The position numbers were made by a program, and so were the translations under genes. DNA of 64,000 bases from Bog-756 sp963703145 (GTDB taxonomy: Bacteria; Actinomycetota; Acidimicrobiia; Acidimicrobiales; RAAP-2), in the NCBI GenBank assembly GCA_963703145.1, contig OY969793.1, positions 3,224,001 to 3,288,000 on the forward strand, read 5' to 3'. Under the pieces are notes generated by a model that searched no databases, was not told the DNA's origin, and saw nothing but the letters and a program-made list of their open reading frames with translations. Of the stretch, positions 35,910 through 45,081 are shown in pieces; the stretch's first letter is position 1; each line of letters begins with the position of its first letter.

Positions 35910-37000
35910 AGCCCCCCCTCGTGGTGGGGGACCAGGGGGGCGCCGGCCGAGGGGCTCGGACCACCGACCCGCGGTTGCGACCGGGTTCTCAGGTGGAAGA
36001 GGTCTTGGCGCAGACGCTGCCAGGGAGTGAGGGGCAGGGACCGGCTCGATCCCCGGGCGTAGTGGCGCTCGATGTAGTACTGGCCGATGGTCAGGATCGA
36101 GGTAAAGAACAGGTACCACAGGCTGGCCACCAACAAGAGCGGCACGACCTGGTAGTTGGCATTGGAGATGTTCTGTGTGGCGGTGAAGAGGTCGGCTAGG
36201 GCGATGGCGTACACCAGCGACGTGGTCTTCAGCATGGAGATGGTCTCGTTCCCGGTGGGCGGGATGATGATGCGCATGGCCTGGGGCAGGACGATGCGCC
36301 GGAGCGTCTGGACCTTGGTCATGCCCAGTGACTGGGCGGCCTCGGTTTGGCCCTCGTCCACCGAGATGATGCCGGCCCGCACGATCTCGGCCATGTACGC
36401 GCCCTCGTTGAAGCTCAGTCCGAGGGCACCGGCCACGAAGGAGGTCACGATGGTGTTGGCGTTGGCGGTGAAGAAGGCGGGTCCGAACGGGACGCCGAAG
36501 CTCAGCTTGGGATAGAGGTAGCTGATGCCCTCGTACCAGAAGATGATCTGCACCAGTACGGGCGTGCCCCGGAAGAACCAGATATAGACCCAGGCCGAAC
36601 CGGACAGCAGCCGGCTCGGTGACATCCGCATGACGGCCAGCACCACCCCGAAGACGATCCCGACCGCCATGGCGATCACGGTCAGTTCGAGGGTGATGGC
36701 GATGCCGCGGAGCACCGGGGTGGCGAATAGGTACTTCCCGACCACGCCCCATTGGAACCGGCCCTCCCGGACCCCACCCCGGGTCACCGTGGAGAAGAAC
36801 AGCGTATTGACCAGCATGGCCACGAGCACCAGGATTACGGCACTGGCCACCCACCGGGCCGGGTGCCGGACGGGAACGGTCTTGGAGGGCGTGAACTGCT
36901 CGGCCGCCCTATCCGGGGCCGGGGCTTGGGACGGTGGCGGGACCGATCCGGGTGGATCGGGGGGTGCCGGTGGGACCGCGGGGACGAGGGGATCCGTCAT
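35906..37000 (-). CDS. polar amino-acid ABC transporter permease
   Basis: 364 residues. A Pro-rich N-terminal extension of about 45 residues precedes the membrane domain. The HisM/GlnP family pattern is present: GIAITLELTVIAMAVGIVFG, FFRGTPVLVQIIFWYEG, and the EAA loop EAAQSLGMTKVQTLRRIVLP that contacts the ATPase. The tail after ERHYARG is hydrophilic and about 45 residues long, which is longer than usual. ATG 37000 has GGGGGA eight bases upstream. It lies 30 bp downstream of the binding-protein gene. Confidence 0.94.
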   Translation of the reverse strand: MTDPLVPAVPPAPPDPPGSVPPPSQAPAPDRAAEQFTPSKTVPVRHPARWVASAVILVLVAMLVNTLFFSTVTRGGVREGRFQWGVVGKYLFATPVLRGIAITLELTVIAMAVGIVFGVVLAVMRMSPSRLLSGSAWVYIWFFRGTPVLVQIIFWYEGISYLYPKLSFGVPFGPAFFTANANTIVTSFVAGALGLSFNEGAYMAEIVRAGIISVDEGQTEAAQSLGMTKVQTLRRIVLPQAMRIIIPPTGNETISMLKTTSLVYAIALADLFTATQNISNANYQVVPLLLVASLWYLFFTSILTIGQYYIERHYARGSSRSLPLTPWQRLRQDLFHLRTRSQPRVGGPSPSAGAPLVPHHEGGL

Positions 37001-37030
37001 CGATGGATCCCCCGCCGAGCGTCCCGGGGC

Positions 37031-37960
37031 CTAGCTCGTGGCGCCGTTGATCACCGAGCTGGTCACCGCACCCGACTCGACCCCCCATTTCTTGAGGATC
37101 TTGGTGTAGACGCCGTTACCGATCAGGTAGTTGACGGCGGCCTGGACCGGGGCGGCCATCCCGTTGCCCTTGGGCAGCGCCAGGCCGTAAGGGGCGACCT
37201 CGAAGGCCGTACCGCTGTTCTGGAAGACCCCGTTGGAGGTGGCCACGATGTAGCCGGCCACCTGGGAGTCGGCGAACCCGACGGCGGCACGGCCACTCGA
37301 GACAGCCAGGTTGGCCTGGCTCTGATTGCCGAAGGACAGGACATCCACCGTCTTCTTGCCGGCCTTGGTGCACGTCTTGGCCTCAGCCTGGGCATCGGAC
37401 TGCTCGGTGGTCCCGCTCTCGACGGCCACGGAGTGGCCACACAGCGACGTGAGCCCGTTGAAGGCCAAAGAGCTGCCGGTCTTCACGTAGAACCCCTCCC
37501 CGGCCGTGAAGTAGTCGACGAAGTCGACGACCTGCTGGCGGGTGAGGTTGTCGGTGAACGACGAGGCGCCCATGTCGTACTTGCCGCTCTGGATGCCGGG
37601 GATGATGGTGTCGAACGTGGCGTTTACCAGTGTGGGCTTCAGCCCGAGCACCTGGGCGATGGCGGTGGCCATGTCGGCGTCCATGCCGATGATGGTCGAG
37701 CCGTCCTTGGCGATGAACTCATCTGGGGCATAGGTGGCGTCCAGGGCCACCTTGATGGTCCCGTTGGACTTGACGGCCGCGGGCACCGTGGCGGCGATGG
37801 CAGCATTGGTCGACTGGGTGGGGATGGCGACGGTCGTCGTCGTGCTGGAACTGCTCGTGGAGCTGGTCGAACTGCTCGAACAGGCTGCGGCCAAGAGCGC
37901 AACCGCCCCGACGGTGGTGGCCACGGCCAGCTTCCGGAATCCTCGTTGCACGGTCAACAC
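37031..37960 (-). CDS. amino-acid ABC transporter substrate-binding lipoprotein
   Basis: 309 residues from GTG 37960, GGAGG seven bases upstream. The lipobox VALLAAAC anchors the mature protein by Cys27, followed by a Ser/Thr linker of about 25 residues. The periplasmic-binding-protein type 3 domain has IKVALDATYAPDEFIAKDGS, GMDADMATAIAQVLG, FDTIIPGIQSGKYDMG and a hinge region GHSVAVESGTTEQ. It captures a polar amino acid such as glutamate or arginine for the adjacent permease. First gene of the operon; its promoter must lie in the 282-bp gap 37961-38242. Confidence 0.94.
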   Translation of the reverse strand: MLTVQRGFRKLAVATTVGAVALLAAACSSSSTSSTSSSSTTTTVAIPTQSTNAAIAATVPAAVKSNGTIKVALDATYAPDEFIAKDGSTIIGMDADMATAIAQVLGLKPTLVNATFDTIIPGIQSGKYDMGASSFTDNLTRQQVVDFVDYFTAGEGFYVKTGSSLAFNGLTSLCGHSVAVESGTTEQSDAQAEAKTCTKAGKKTVDVLSFGNQSQANLAVSSGRAAVGFADSQVAGYIVATSNGVFQNSGTAFEVAPYGLALPKGNGMAAPVQAAVNYLIGNGVYTKILKKWGVESGAVTSSVINGATS

Positions 37961-38242
37961 GTCCCAACCTCCGGTGTCGGTCTAGCCAGCGATCGAACAG
38001 TGTGCCACGTCGGCCTCGGTCCGTGTCGAATCGCCCGAGGTCCGCTGCCGGGTGGCTCAGGGCGTCAGGCTCCGTGTGGCGCCCTCGCACGCCTCCGACC
38101 GCCCTCCGGGAGTCCATCTGCCCCACCGCTGGCCACGATGCCGTGGGAGTGCTCCTCCCGGTCAGAGGCCACGGCGGTGCGTCGGATCTCGACCAACTCG
38201 TCCCGCTCGAGACCGTGACGGCGGGCGACGGAGGGCGGAGCC

Positions 38243-39022
38243 CTACCCGACGCGGAACGAGGTCATGGACAGCGAGCCGCCCACGTACCCGTCGACCAGC
38301 ACGTGGGCTGGGGTGCCTGCCGCAGCGGCCAGCCCGGCGATGGGCGCCAGGGGGAGAAAGTGGTCCGGAGTCGGGACCGCCAGCGCGAAGTCCGGGTGGT
38401 CGACGAGGTCTCCGCTGCGGGAGGGATCCCCGAGCATGACCGCTGTGCAGGCCTCGTTGAAGCGAACCGCCCAGTCGAAGGCGGGGTCCTCGGCGGCGAG
38501 GTCCACCAGGCCCAGGTTGTGGACCACGTTGCCGCTGCCGAGGATGACGATGCCCTCTCGGCGGAGAGGGGCCAGGCGACTGCCGAGGTCGAAGTGTTCC
38601 TTGAAGCCCTCGAAGCCGTTGACCGAGAGCTGGATGACCGGCACGTCGGCCTTCGGGAAGCAATGGACGAGCACTGACCAGGTCCCGTGGTCGAGTCCCC
38701 AACCGTCCTCGTCGAGCCCCACCCACCGCGGTTTGACCACCTCGGCCACCTCGGCAGCGATGGCCGCGTCGCCCGGCGCGGGGTATTCGACGTCGAAGAG
38801 GGCCTGGGGAAAGCCGTAGAAGTCGTGGATGGTCCGCGGCCTGGCCATGGCCGTGACCAGGGAGGCTCCGATGAACCAGTGGGCGGAGACCACCAGGATG
38901 GCCCTCGGCGTCGGGATGGAGGCGCCGAACTCCCGCCAGGCCCGGGTGTAGCGGTTGTCCTCCAGGGCGTTCATCGGGTTGCCGTGTCCGAGGAATGCGG
39001 CCGGCATTAACTGGGAATCCAT
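38243..39022 (-). CDS. LigB-family dioxygenase, 4,5-DOPA-extradiol type (YgiD-like)
   Basis: 259 residues from ATG 39022, chosen because AGGAG lies six bases upstream. Class III ring-cleaving dioxygenase fold. Candidate metal-site His: His13 (FLGHGNPMNAL), His48 (VVSAHWFIG), His168 (LGSGNVVHNL) and His221 (PTPDHFLPL), with FPQALFDVEYPAPG the usual DODA segment. Members cleave DOPA or related catechols. It is divergent from the DHA2-MarR transporter gene, with 157 bp between starts. Confidence 0.9.
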   Translation of the reverse strand: MDSQLMPAAFLGHGNPMNALEDNRYTRAWREFGASIPTPRAILVVSAHWFIGASLVTAMARPRTIHDFYGFPQALFDVEYPAPGDAAIAAEVAEVVKPRWVGLDEDGWGLDHGTWSVLVHCFPKADVPVIQLSVNGFEGFKEHFDLGSRLAPLRREGIVILGSGNVVHNLGLVDLAAEDPAFDWAVRFNEACTAVMLGDPSRSGDLVDHPDFALAVPTPDHFLPLAPIAGLAAAAGTPAHVLVDGYVGGSLSMTSFRVG

Positions 39023-39179
39023 GGGCATCTCCTGGTCGGGGCCGGCACCCCAGTGTCCCATGCAGGTGGCACCGGGGACGCCTGCTCGTGGGCCTACGCC
39101 GACGGCTGCCCGCCGACGGGCCACTTACACTGGCGAGAGTGGTGCCCCGTGCACCGCGCCGGCAGTGGGGAGCGACGAG

Positions 39180-41216
39180 ATGAGTGAGACGGCAACGACA
39201 GCTCCGCCTGAGTCCGTCCCGGCCCTGTCGCACCGCCGGGTGCTGGTGGTCATCGGTGCCCTGATGCTGGGGATGTTCCTGGCCGCCCTGGACCAGACCG
39301 TGGTCTCGACCGCACTGCCCACCATCGTGGGTGACCTGAACGGCGCCTCGCACCTCAGCTGGGTGGTGACCGCATATCTGTTGGCCTCGACGGTGTCGAC
39401 GCCACTGTGGGGGAAGCTCGGTGACCTCTACGGGAGAAAGTTCTTCTTCCAGGCGGCCATCGTCTTGTTCCTGATCGGCTCGGCCCTCTCCGGGCTCAGC
39501 CACTCCATGCTGGAGCTGATCCTCTTCCGGGCCGTGCAGGGACTCGGCGGCGGCGGCCTGATGATCGGCGCCCAGACCATCGTCGGTGACGTGGTGTCCC
39601 CCCGGGAGCGTGCCCGGTACATGGGACTGTTCATGGCCATGTTCGGTGTGACCACCGTCATCGGGCCCCTGATCGGTGGCGTGTTCGTCGACTATCTCAG
39701 CTGGCGGTGGATCTTCTACATCAACATCCCGATCGGGGCGGTGGCCCTGGTGGTCACGGCGGTGGCCCTGCCGGGGACCCTGAGCCGCGTCCACCGGGTG
39801 ATCGACTACCTGGGCGTGGTCCTGGTCGCACTGGCCGCCACGTCGCTCGTCTTGTTCACCAGCCTCGGTGGCACTTCCTACGCCTGGACGTCGCCGTTCA
39901 TCGTCGGACTGGGCGTGGCCGGGGTGGTGTTCACGGTGCTGTTCCTCTTGGCCGAGCGGCGGGCGGTCGAACCGGTCATCCCTCTCCCCCTGTTCGCCAA
40001 CAAGGTGTTCGCGGCGGCCAGCGCCATCGGGTTCGTGGTGGGCTTCGCCATGTTCGGTGCACTCACCTTCCTCCCCCTCTTCTTCCAGGACGTGAAGGGC
40101 GTCAGCCCGATCGCGTCGGGCGTGCGCCTGTTCCCGATGATGGGCGGCCTGCTCGTCGCCTCCATCGGTTCGGGCCAGCTGGTGAGCCGGTGGGGCCGCT
40201 ACAAGGTCTTCCCGGTGGTCGGGACGGCGCTGATGACCATCGGTCTGTTCCTCATGTCGAGGATCGGGGTCGAGACCGGGGCCTGGGCCACGGCTGCCTA
40301 CATGGCCGTATTCGGGTTGGGCCTCGGATTCATCCTGCAGGTGCTGACGGTCGCCGTGCAGAATGCCGTGCCCTACAAGGAGCTGGGCACGGCCACGTCA
40401 GGGGTGACCTTCTTCCGGATGATCGGTGGATCCTTCGGCACCGCCGTGTTCGGGGCCATCTTCGCCAACCTGGTGGTGACCAACGTGCTCCGGTCCCTCC
40501 ACCTCACCAAGGCACCCCCCGGCTTCAGCCTCAATGCCGACAATCCGTCGGCCATCCACAAGCTTCCGCCCGCGGTCCAGGCCGGTGTGATCCACGGCAT
40601 CGCCCACACCATCCAGACCATGTTCCTCATCGGCGTCCCGATCGCCTTTGTGGCGTTCCTTCTGTCGTGGACCCTGCCCGAAGTCGAGCTGCGCAAGTCC
40701 ATCCGGGCCTCGGAGCCCGCGGAGAACCTCGGGCTCCCCGAGCCGAGGACTTCGCTCGGCGAGGTGCAGCGCATCCTGGAGCGCGCCGCCAACCGCGAGA
40801 ACCGCCGAGAGCTCTACGAGATGCTCTCGGGGCGCGCCGGGCTCGACCTGGAGCCCAGGGCCAGCTGGCTTCTCTACCGGCTGGCCGACCGGCCCGACGC
40901 CACGGTGGAAGAGGTGGGCGACCGACTGAAGGTCGACCCCGATCGGTTGCGGGAGGGCGTACTGGCGCTGGTGGCGGCAGGGATGGTCGAGCAGGTGGCC
41001 TGCCCCGAGGGCCACAAGCTGGTGCTCACGGCTCCCGGCACCGACGCCATCGAGCGCTTGACTGTGGCCCGCCGAGAGTCATTGACCGAACTCTTGGAGG
41101 GTTGGGATCCCGAGACGCACCCCGAGGTGGTGGCCATGGTCCGGGACCTGGCCAAGGCCCTGCTGGCCGATGACGACAAGCTGCTGGCCGATGCCGGGGC
41201 CGGCGCCAGGGTCTGA
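39180..41216 (+). CDS. DHA2-family MFS transporter fused to a C-terminal MarR-like winged helix
   Basis: 678 residues. Residues 1 to about 545 are a 14-helix drug:proton antiporter: MFLAALDQTVVSTALPTIVG (motif D1), GKLGDLYGRKFFF (motif A), RAVQGLGGGGLMIGAQTIVG, and PLIGGVFVDYLSWRWIFYIN. The last 130 residues are cytosolic and hydrophilic with a winged-helix pattern: ASWLLYRLADRPDATVEEVG, DRLKVDPDRLREGVLALVAA and GMVEQV, then a predicted wing HKLVLTAPGTDAIERL, as in MarR proteins. Fusion of sensor or regulator and pump is inferred. ATG 39180 has GGGGAG seven bases upstream. Confidence 0.88.
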   Translation: MSETATTAPPESVPALSHRRVLVVIGALMLGMFLAALDQTVVSTALPTIVGDLNGASHLSWVVTAYLLASTVSTPLWGKLGDLYGRKFFFQAAIVLFLIGSALSGLSHSMLELILFRAVQGLGGGGLMIGAQTIVGDVVSPRERARYMGLFMAMFGVTTVIGPLIGGVFVDYLSWRWIFYINIPIGAVALVVTAVALPGTLSRVHRVIDYLGVVLVALAATSLVLFTSLGGTSYAWTSPFIVGLGVAGVVFTVLFLLAERRAVEPVIPLPLFANKVFAAASAIGFVVGFAMFGALTFLPLFFQDVKGVSPIASGVRLFPMMGGLLVASIGSGQLVSRWGRYKVFPVVGTALMTIGLFLMSRIGVETGAWATAAYMAVFGLGLGFILQVLTVAVQNAVPYKELGTATSGVTFFRMIGGSFGTAVFGAIFANLVVTNVLRSLHLTKAPPGFSLNADNPSAIHKLPPAVQAGVIHGIAHTIQTMFLIGVPIAFVAFLLSWTLPEVELRKSIRASEPAENLGLPEPRTSLGEVQRILERAANRENRRELYEMLSGRAGLDLEPRASWLLYRLADRPDATVEEVGDRLKVDPDRLREGVLALVAAGMVEQVACPEGHKLVLTAPGTDAIERLTVARRESLTELLEGWDPETHPEVVAMVRDLAKALLADDDKLLADAGAGARV

Positions 41217-41231
41217 CCGGGGGCGTGGGGT

Positions 41232-42500
41232 TCAGGCCGGTCCAGGGCGCGCCGTCAGGCGGCTGACCGTCGTGAAGGTGCACCCGTAGAGCTCACCGCT
41301 GAAGCCCACCGCTGGGAACAGCACCGATTGCACGGGGCTGCCGGTGTCGGCGCGGGCCCACTCCTCGCCGGTGGCGATGTCGAGCACGACCACCTGATCG
41401 GCGGAGCGCTCCTGGTCGAAGTGGCCGGTGACCAGTTCGCCGGTGCCGGGGTAGAGCACCAGGTGCCCGCCGTGCTCTTGGGAGCGCCGCCACCGAGGTC
41501 GCAGCGATCCGTCAGCGGTGATGTCGAAGGCCTGAAGCACCCCGTTGCCACTGTCGTAGCCGACGGCGATGGATCGCCGGACGTCGATGACCGGCGGATT
41601 GGCGACGAGACCCCCCGGCCCGTCACCGATCTCGGCACTGGTGACTGACCCCGAGGCGAGGTCGACACGGAAGAGGCGCAGGGGGGCCGTCGACAGGCCG
41701 TGGCCGTGAAGGGTTCCCGAATACCCCTCGGATCCGTCACCGTCGTCGAGAAACCACGCCGCGCCGAGGGCGATGACGCAGTCCCATCCATAGGTCTGGC
41801 CCTCGACGGTCCGGTACCGGGCCGTGAAGTCGTCGTCGGGACGGAACCCCACGTCCCAGCGGACCCGCAGGAGGCTGGTGTCGCCGACTACGTAGATCTC
41901 GTCGCCGTGGGAGGACAGGCGGGCAATCGACGGCTCGGCCAGAGCACATCGGTCGACGATCGCCAACCCCTCGGGCTCGAGCGCCACCAGCTCGCTGGCC
42001 CGGCGATCGGCGGACGAGACCGGGTGACCCGGTCGCGAGCCGGTGAAGTCCTTGGTCACCAGATGGCCGTCGGGCAGGAGCACGAACCCGTTGTAGGGGG
42101 CCAGCCGGGGCAGGGTGGTCGTCGCCAGGACCGTGAGGTCGGCACCGAGGCGGTGGGCATGATTGCCGAAGACCACATAGAGCGAACCGTTGGCGTGGAC
42201 ACCGATACTCCCTGGCCAGGTCGGCCCCCCGGGCAGGTCCGGCGACCGGTCGAGGGGTTCGAGTGTGACCGGGTCGATCCGCTCGACGAAGGAGATGGCG
42301 TCGTCCCCGGCAGTGTGGCGCAGCAGGAAGAGCTCACCCGGATCCCGGGTGACGAGCATGGTGGCCGCCGGAGCCAGCCGCGACGTCACGTCGATCTGCC
42401 CGCCACCGCTCACGCCGAAGCCGTCTCCGGCGCCTGGCACCTGGAGCCGCTCTGGGCCGCCGTCCTCGCACGACCACGGCCCGGGCCAGTACCCGCTCAC
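41232..42500 (-). CDS. beta-propeller-like protein of unknown function
   Basis: 422 residues from GTG 42500. No signal peptide. The chain is a series of short beta-strand motifs with repeated GSLYVVFGN, GFVLLPDGHLVTKDF, DEIYVVGDTSLLRVRW, AWFLDDGD, RLFRVDLASGSV, GVLQAFDITADGSL and VVVLDIATGEEWA segments, suggesting a six- or seven-bladed propeller related to PQQ/SMP-30-like folds. No catalytic signature that I can name. It begins 20 bp downstream of a TetR gene on the same strand, so it is probably that regulator's target. Confidence 0.7.
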   Translation of the reverse strand: MSGYWPGPWSCEDGGPERLQVPGAGDGFGVSGGGQIDVTSRLAPAATMLVTRDPGELFLLRHTAGDDAISFVERIDPVTLEPLDRSPDLPGGPTWPGSIGVHANGSLYVVFGNHAHRLGADLTVLATTTLPRLAPYNGFVLLPDGHLVTKDFTGSRPGHPVSSADRRASELVALEPEGLAIVDRCALAEPSIARLSSHGDEIYVVGDTSLLRVRWDVGFRPDDDFTARYRTVEGQTYGWDCVIALGAAWFLDDGDGSEGYSGTLHGHGLSTAPLRLFRVDLASGSVTSAEIGDGPGGLVANPPVIDVRRSIAVGYDSGNGVLQAFDITADGSLRPRWRRSQEHGGHLVLYPGTGELVTGHFDQERSADQVVVLDIATGEEWARADTGSPVQSVLFPAVGFSGELYGCTFTTVSRLTARPGPA

Positions 42501-42520
42501 CGGGTCGGCGTCCGCAGTGG

Positions 42521-43198
42521 TCAGGGCGCGGTGCCGATGAGGACCGCGGTCAGCCCGGCCGCCATGGACGCCTTGGCCTGCGTGCTCGAGAGCCCGTGGT
42601 CCTTCAGGAGCAGCTGGTGGGACTCGAAGGAGGTCAGGATGTCGGCGTTGGCCAGCGCCTGGCGCGCCCCGGCTTCGTCGAGCCGGTCGAGCTCTCGGGC
42701 GAACAGCACCTCGAGCTGGCCCCGCAGCAGGGCCCGGTTCTCCTGGAGCCGTTCGGCCAGTATCGGTTGGAACGGCGAGCGCAGCCGGGACACCGCCGCG
42801 GCACTCCCTACCGCGTCGAACAGACCGAATCGCTGGTCCACCAGAGCCTTGACCTTGGGTGCGGTGTCGTCGGTCGGATCGGCATCGATGGGGAGCAACT
42901 CCACCGCCCGGGCCTCGATCCTGGAGATGGCGGTCCGGGTGAGGTCGTCGACGTCGTTGAAGTACCGAAATAGCGATCGGGGCGAGAGCCCTGACCGGGC
43001 TGCGATCTCCTCGGTGCTGGGTCGGAGGTTCCCGTCCGAGTAGAGGTCCAAGAGGGCATCGACGACGGCCTCCCGGTTGCGGCGCCTGCGTAGCTGGCGC
43101 CCGTCGGGACGGGTTGCTGACGTGGGGTTGGGCCCCTCGGCCTCGACGGGCCGGTCGGATCCGGACGGAGCGGGCCGGTCGGTGGTGGGTGACGTCAT
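42521..43198 (-). CDS. TetR-family regulator
   Basis: 225 residues. A disordered N-terminus of about 35 residues is followed by the HTH region: RREAVVDALLDLYSDG-like start (sequence RNREAVVDALLDLYSDGN), then STEEIAARSGLSPRSLFRYF, in TetR/AcrR form. The C-terminal domain has LRSPFQPILAERLQENRALL and ends GLTAVLIGTAP. It is likely cotranscribed with the propeller gene and is divergent from the DinB gene. A TGGCA-N7-TGCCA inverted repeat at 43321-43337 in the shared 212-bp control region is a candidate operator. Confidence 0.9.
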   Translation of the reverse strand: MTSPTTDRPAPSGSDRPVEAEGPNPTSATRPDGRQLRRRRNREAVVDALLDLYSDGNLRPSTEEIAARSGLSPRSLFRYFNDVDDLTRTAISRIEARAVELLPIDADPTDDTAPKVKALVDQRFGLFDAVGSAAAVSRLRSPFQPILAERLQENRALLRGQLEVLFARELDRLDEAGARQALANADILTSFESHQLLLKDHGLSSTQAKASMAAGLTAVLIGTAP

Positions 43199-43410
43199 GG
43201 TGCCCTGGAGGCTACCGGCTGGCGCCGGTCGGGGCCGAGTGGGATGCCATCGTGGCGGCGAAAGGGTGGCTGTTCGCTGGCCGGGTCACCGCCCGTACGC
43301 CGTCTCGAGGCGGCAACAGGTGGCACTTGGACTGCCAGGTGTACCGTGGGGCGATCATCGGAAACCGGCGCTGTGCCTCGGGCCGGTCGCTGCACCGTCG
43401 AGGAGGACCG

Positions 43411-43980
43411 TTGGCCGACGAACTCGTGCTGGACTCGCTGCAACGGCGGATGCGGGCGCTGCACTCCCTCTACTACGACGCCGTGGCGACCATGGACCTC
43501 GACCAGGTGAACCACTTCGAACGTGAGGGCGTGGTCCCCATCGCCTTCAGCCTCTTCCACATCGTGAACATGATGGACGCGTCCTTCATGCTGATGACGG
43601 GGGTCACGCCCATCTGGGATGAGGCCTGGGAGGCCACAGTCGCTCCCGCCATCGCCGACCACGGTAAACACCGCACCGTCGCCGAGATGGTGCACCAGCG
43701 CATCGGCGACTACGAGGCGTTCCAGGCCTACATGGCTGCAGTGTTCAACCGGACCGAGGAGTGGCTCGAGGGCCTCGATCCGGCCGAGCTCGGCCGAGTG
43801 GTGATCGAGCGCCCGTTCCCACCGCAGGTGGCGAGCACCTATAGCGCCCGGGTGGCCGGACCGGCGGGAATCACCCTGTTGGACGCCGCCGAGTGCTGGA
43901 TCTACCAGCACGGCCTCCGCCACATGGGGGAGATCGAACTGGCCCGGGGCCTGGTCGGCCTCCAGGGCATGACCTCCTGA
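43411..43980 (+). CDS. DinB-family (four-helix metal-binding) protein
   Basis: 189 residues from TTG 43411 with AGGAGG immediately upstream (about four bases). The domain is a DinB/YfiT bundle: MRALHSLYYDAVATMDLDQV, then NHFEREGVVPIAFSLFHIVN with His, a middle WEATVAP segment, and a closing helix IYQHGLRHMGEIELARGL, whose two His are the usual third and fourth ligand positions. Relatives use low-molecular-weight thiols. The open frame continues upstream to 43114 but this overlaps the tetR gene and lacks domain character. Confidence 0.72.
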   Translation: MADELVLDSLQRRMRALHSLYYDAVATMDLDQVNHFEREGVVPIAFSLFHIVNMMDASFMLMTGVTPIWDEAWEATVAPAIADHGKHRTVAEMVHQRIGDYEAFQAYMAAVFNRTEEWLEGLDPAELGRVVIERPFPPQVASTYSARVAGPAGITLLDAAECWIYQHGLRHMGEIELARGLVGLQGMTS

Positions 43981-44006
43981 CGGGCAACCGAGCCGCTGTC
44001 CGCCCG

Positions 44007-45081
44007 TCAGACCGGGGTGGCGACGCTCGGCGGCTGCGCCACCACCGGAGGGACCGTGGGCGGGGAGGCCGTCGGGGGTGACTTCCCGTGCGCGTTGGCG
44101 TCGGCCGCGATGTCTCGGTAGTGCTGGCGCCAGATCAGCCGGTAGACGCGGGTCCAGCGGGGGATGGACCGGAGCCCCGGGATGAAGGGGAGCAGCGCCA
44201 GGCCGAGGGTGAGCAGCATCATGATGGCCCACACCTGGAGGTCGCCGTTGGACGATGAGTTCATGGGTGGGACCTGGTACCAGAGGGTGTACAGCCACAG
44301 CCACGCCTGACCTGGGAAGTTCCCGGTCTCGTTCATCATCCCCCACTGGTCACCGTCGAGATGTTGGCCTTGGGCCAGGTTCGACAGGTAGGTGCCGTCG
44401 GCGATGAAGAGCAGCGGCTTGGTGTAGTCAGTGCCGTAGAACTGCTTGGACTGGAGGAGGGCGCCGTCCAACGCGCCGCTGCGGGCCATGGAGGTCAGCC
44501 CGGCGATGATGGTGCCGACCGGTCCGTAGGGCTTGGCGGGGACGGTGAGCACGCCGTTGACGTAGGTGGCCTTGGCCACGGCCGTCTCGTAGGCCGCTGT
44601 CCAGCTGGCCTGCTGGGTGGGTGAGGCCGCGGTGTACTGGTCGATGGCGGCCCGGACCGCCGGGCTGTCGGGCAGGGTCCGCAAGGGGTCGATCACGTAC
44701 ATCGTTGGCCGTGTCGATCGAGTCATGGACCCCCAGCCACTTCTCGGGCGAGAACGGGCCGATTGACTGGGAGGCGCCGGCCGTCGAGTTGTAGGGCGGA
44801 CCATAGGTCGCCGTGCCGCTGGTGCCGTCGAGCTCGGTGATCGCGGTCTGGGCGAAGTCGACCGGATCCGAGGTCGACCACGACTTGACGGTGGCCGGGG
44901 TGTCGTCCGGCGAGGAGAAGATCACCGCTAGCCCCACCACCAGGACCGACACCACCAAGAAGGCGATGATGAACTCCTTGACCAGGTCGTAGGGAACGTA
45001 CTTGCCGTGCCACTCCTCCACGTCCCGGTCGGGCTTGAAGGACCGGTGCTTGGTCGGTCGGGACACGTCGGTCGCGCTCAT
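44007..45081 (-). CDS. two-helix membrane protein of the cytochrome b operon; single frameshift
   Basis: About 357 residues after correction. N-terminal helix FIIAFLVVSVLVVGLAVIFS, then an extracytoplasmic domain of about 190 residues (SPEKWLGVHDSID, PLRTLPDSPAVRAAIDQYTA, WTAAYETAVAKATYVNGVLT), then helix VWAIMMLLTLGLALLPFIPG and a basic tail. No CxxCH heme motif. The frame changes near 44695-44720 (around ACGGCCAACGATGTACGTG on the coding strand), where dropping one base joins DTAND to YVIDPL. It replaces the subunit IV/C-terminal part expected of a bc or b6f complex. ATG 45081 overlaps the cytochrome b stop (ATGA), so it is translationally coupled. Function not recognised. Confidence 0.7.

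Noticed and set aside
37961..38242. Coding-like minus-strand stretch including HGLERDELVEIRRTAVASDR within the 282-bp gap
   Set aside because: No start codon or ribosome site after the in-frame TGA, and only about 60 codons; not enough to call a gene. The gap more likely holds the ABC operon promoter.
37719..39794. 691-codon minus-strand ORF across four genes
   Set aside because: It overlaps the binding-protein, LigB and DHA2 genes in wrong frames and its translation is low-complexity Arg/Pro/Gly.
43114..43410. Upstream extension of the DinB frame
   Set aside because: It runs into the divergent tetR coding region, has no ribosome site, and the domain begins after TTG 43411 with AGGAGG just upstream.
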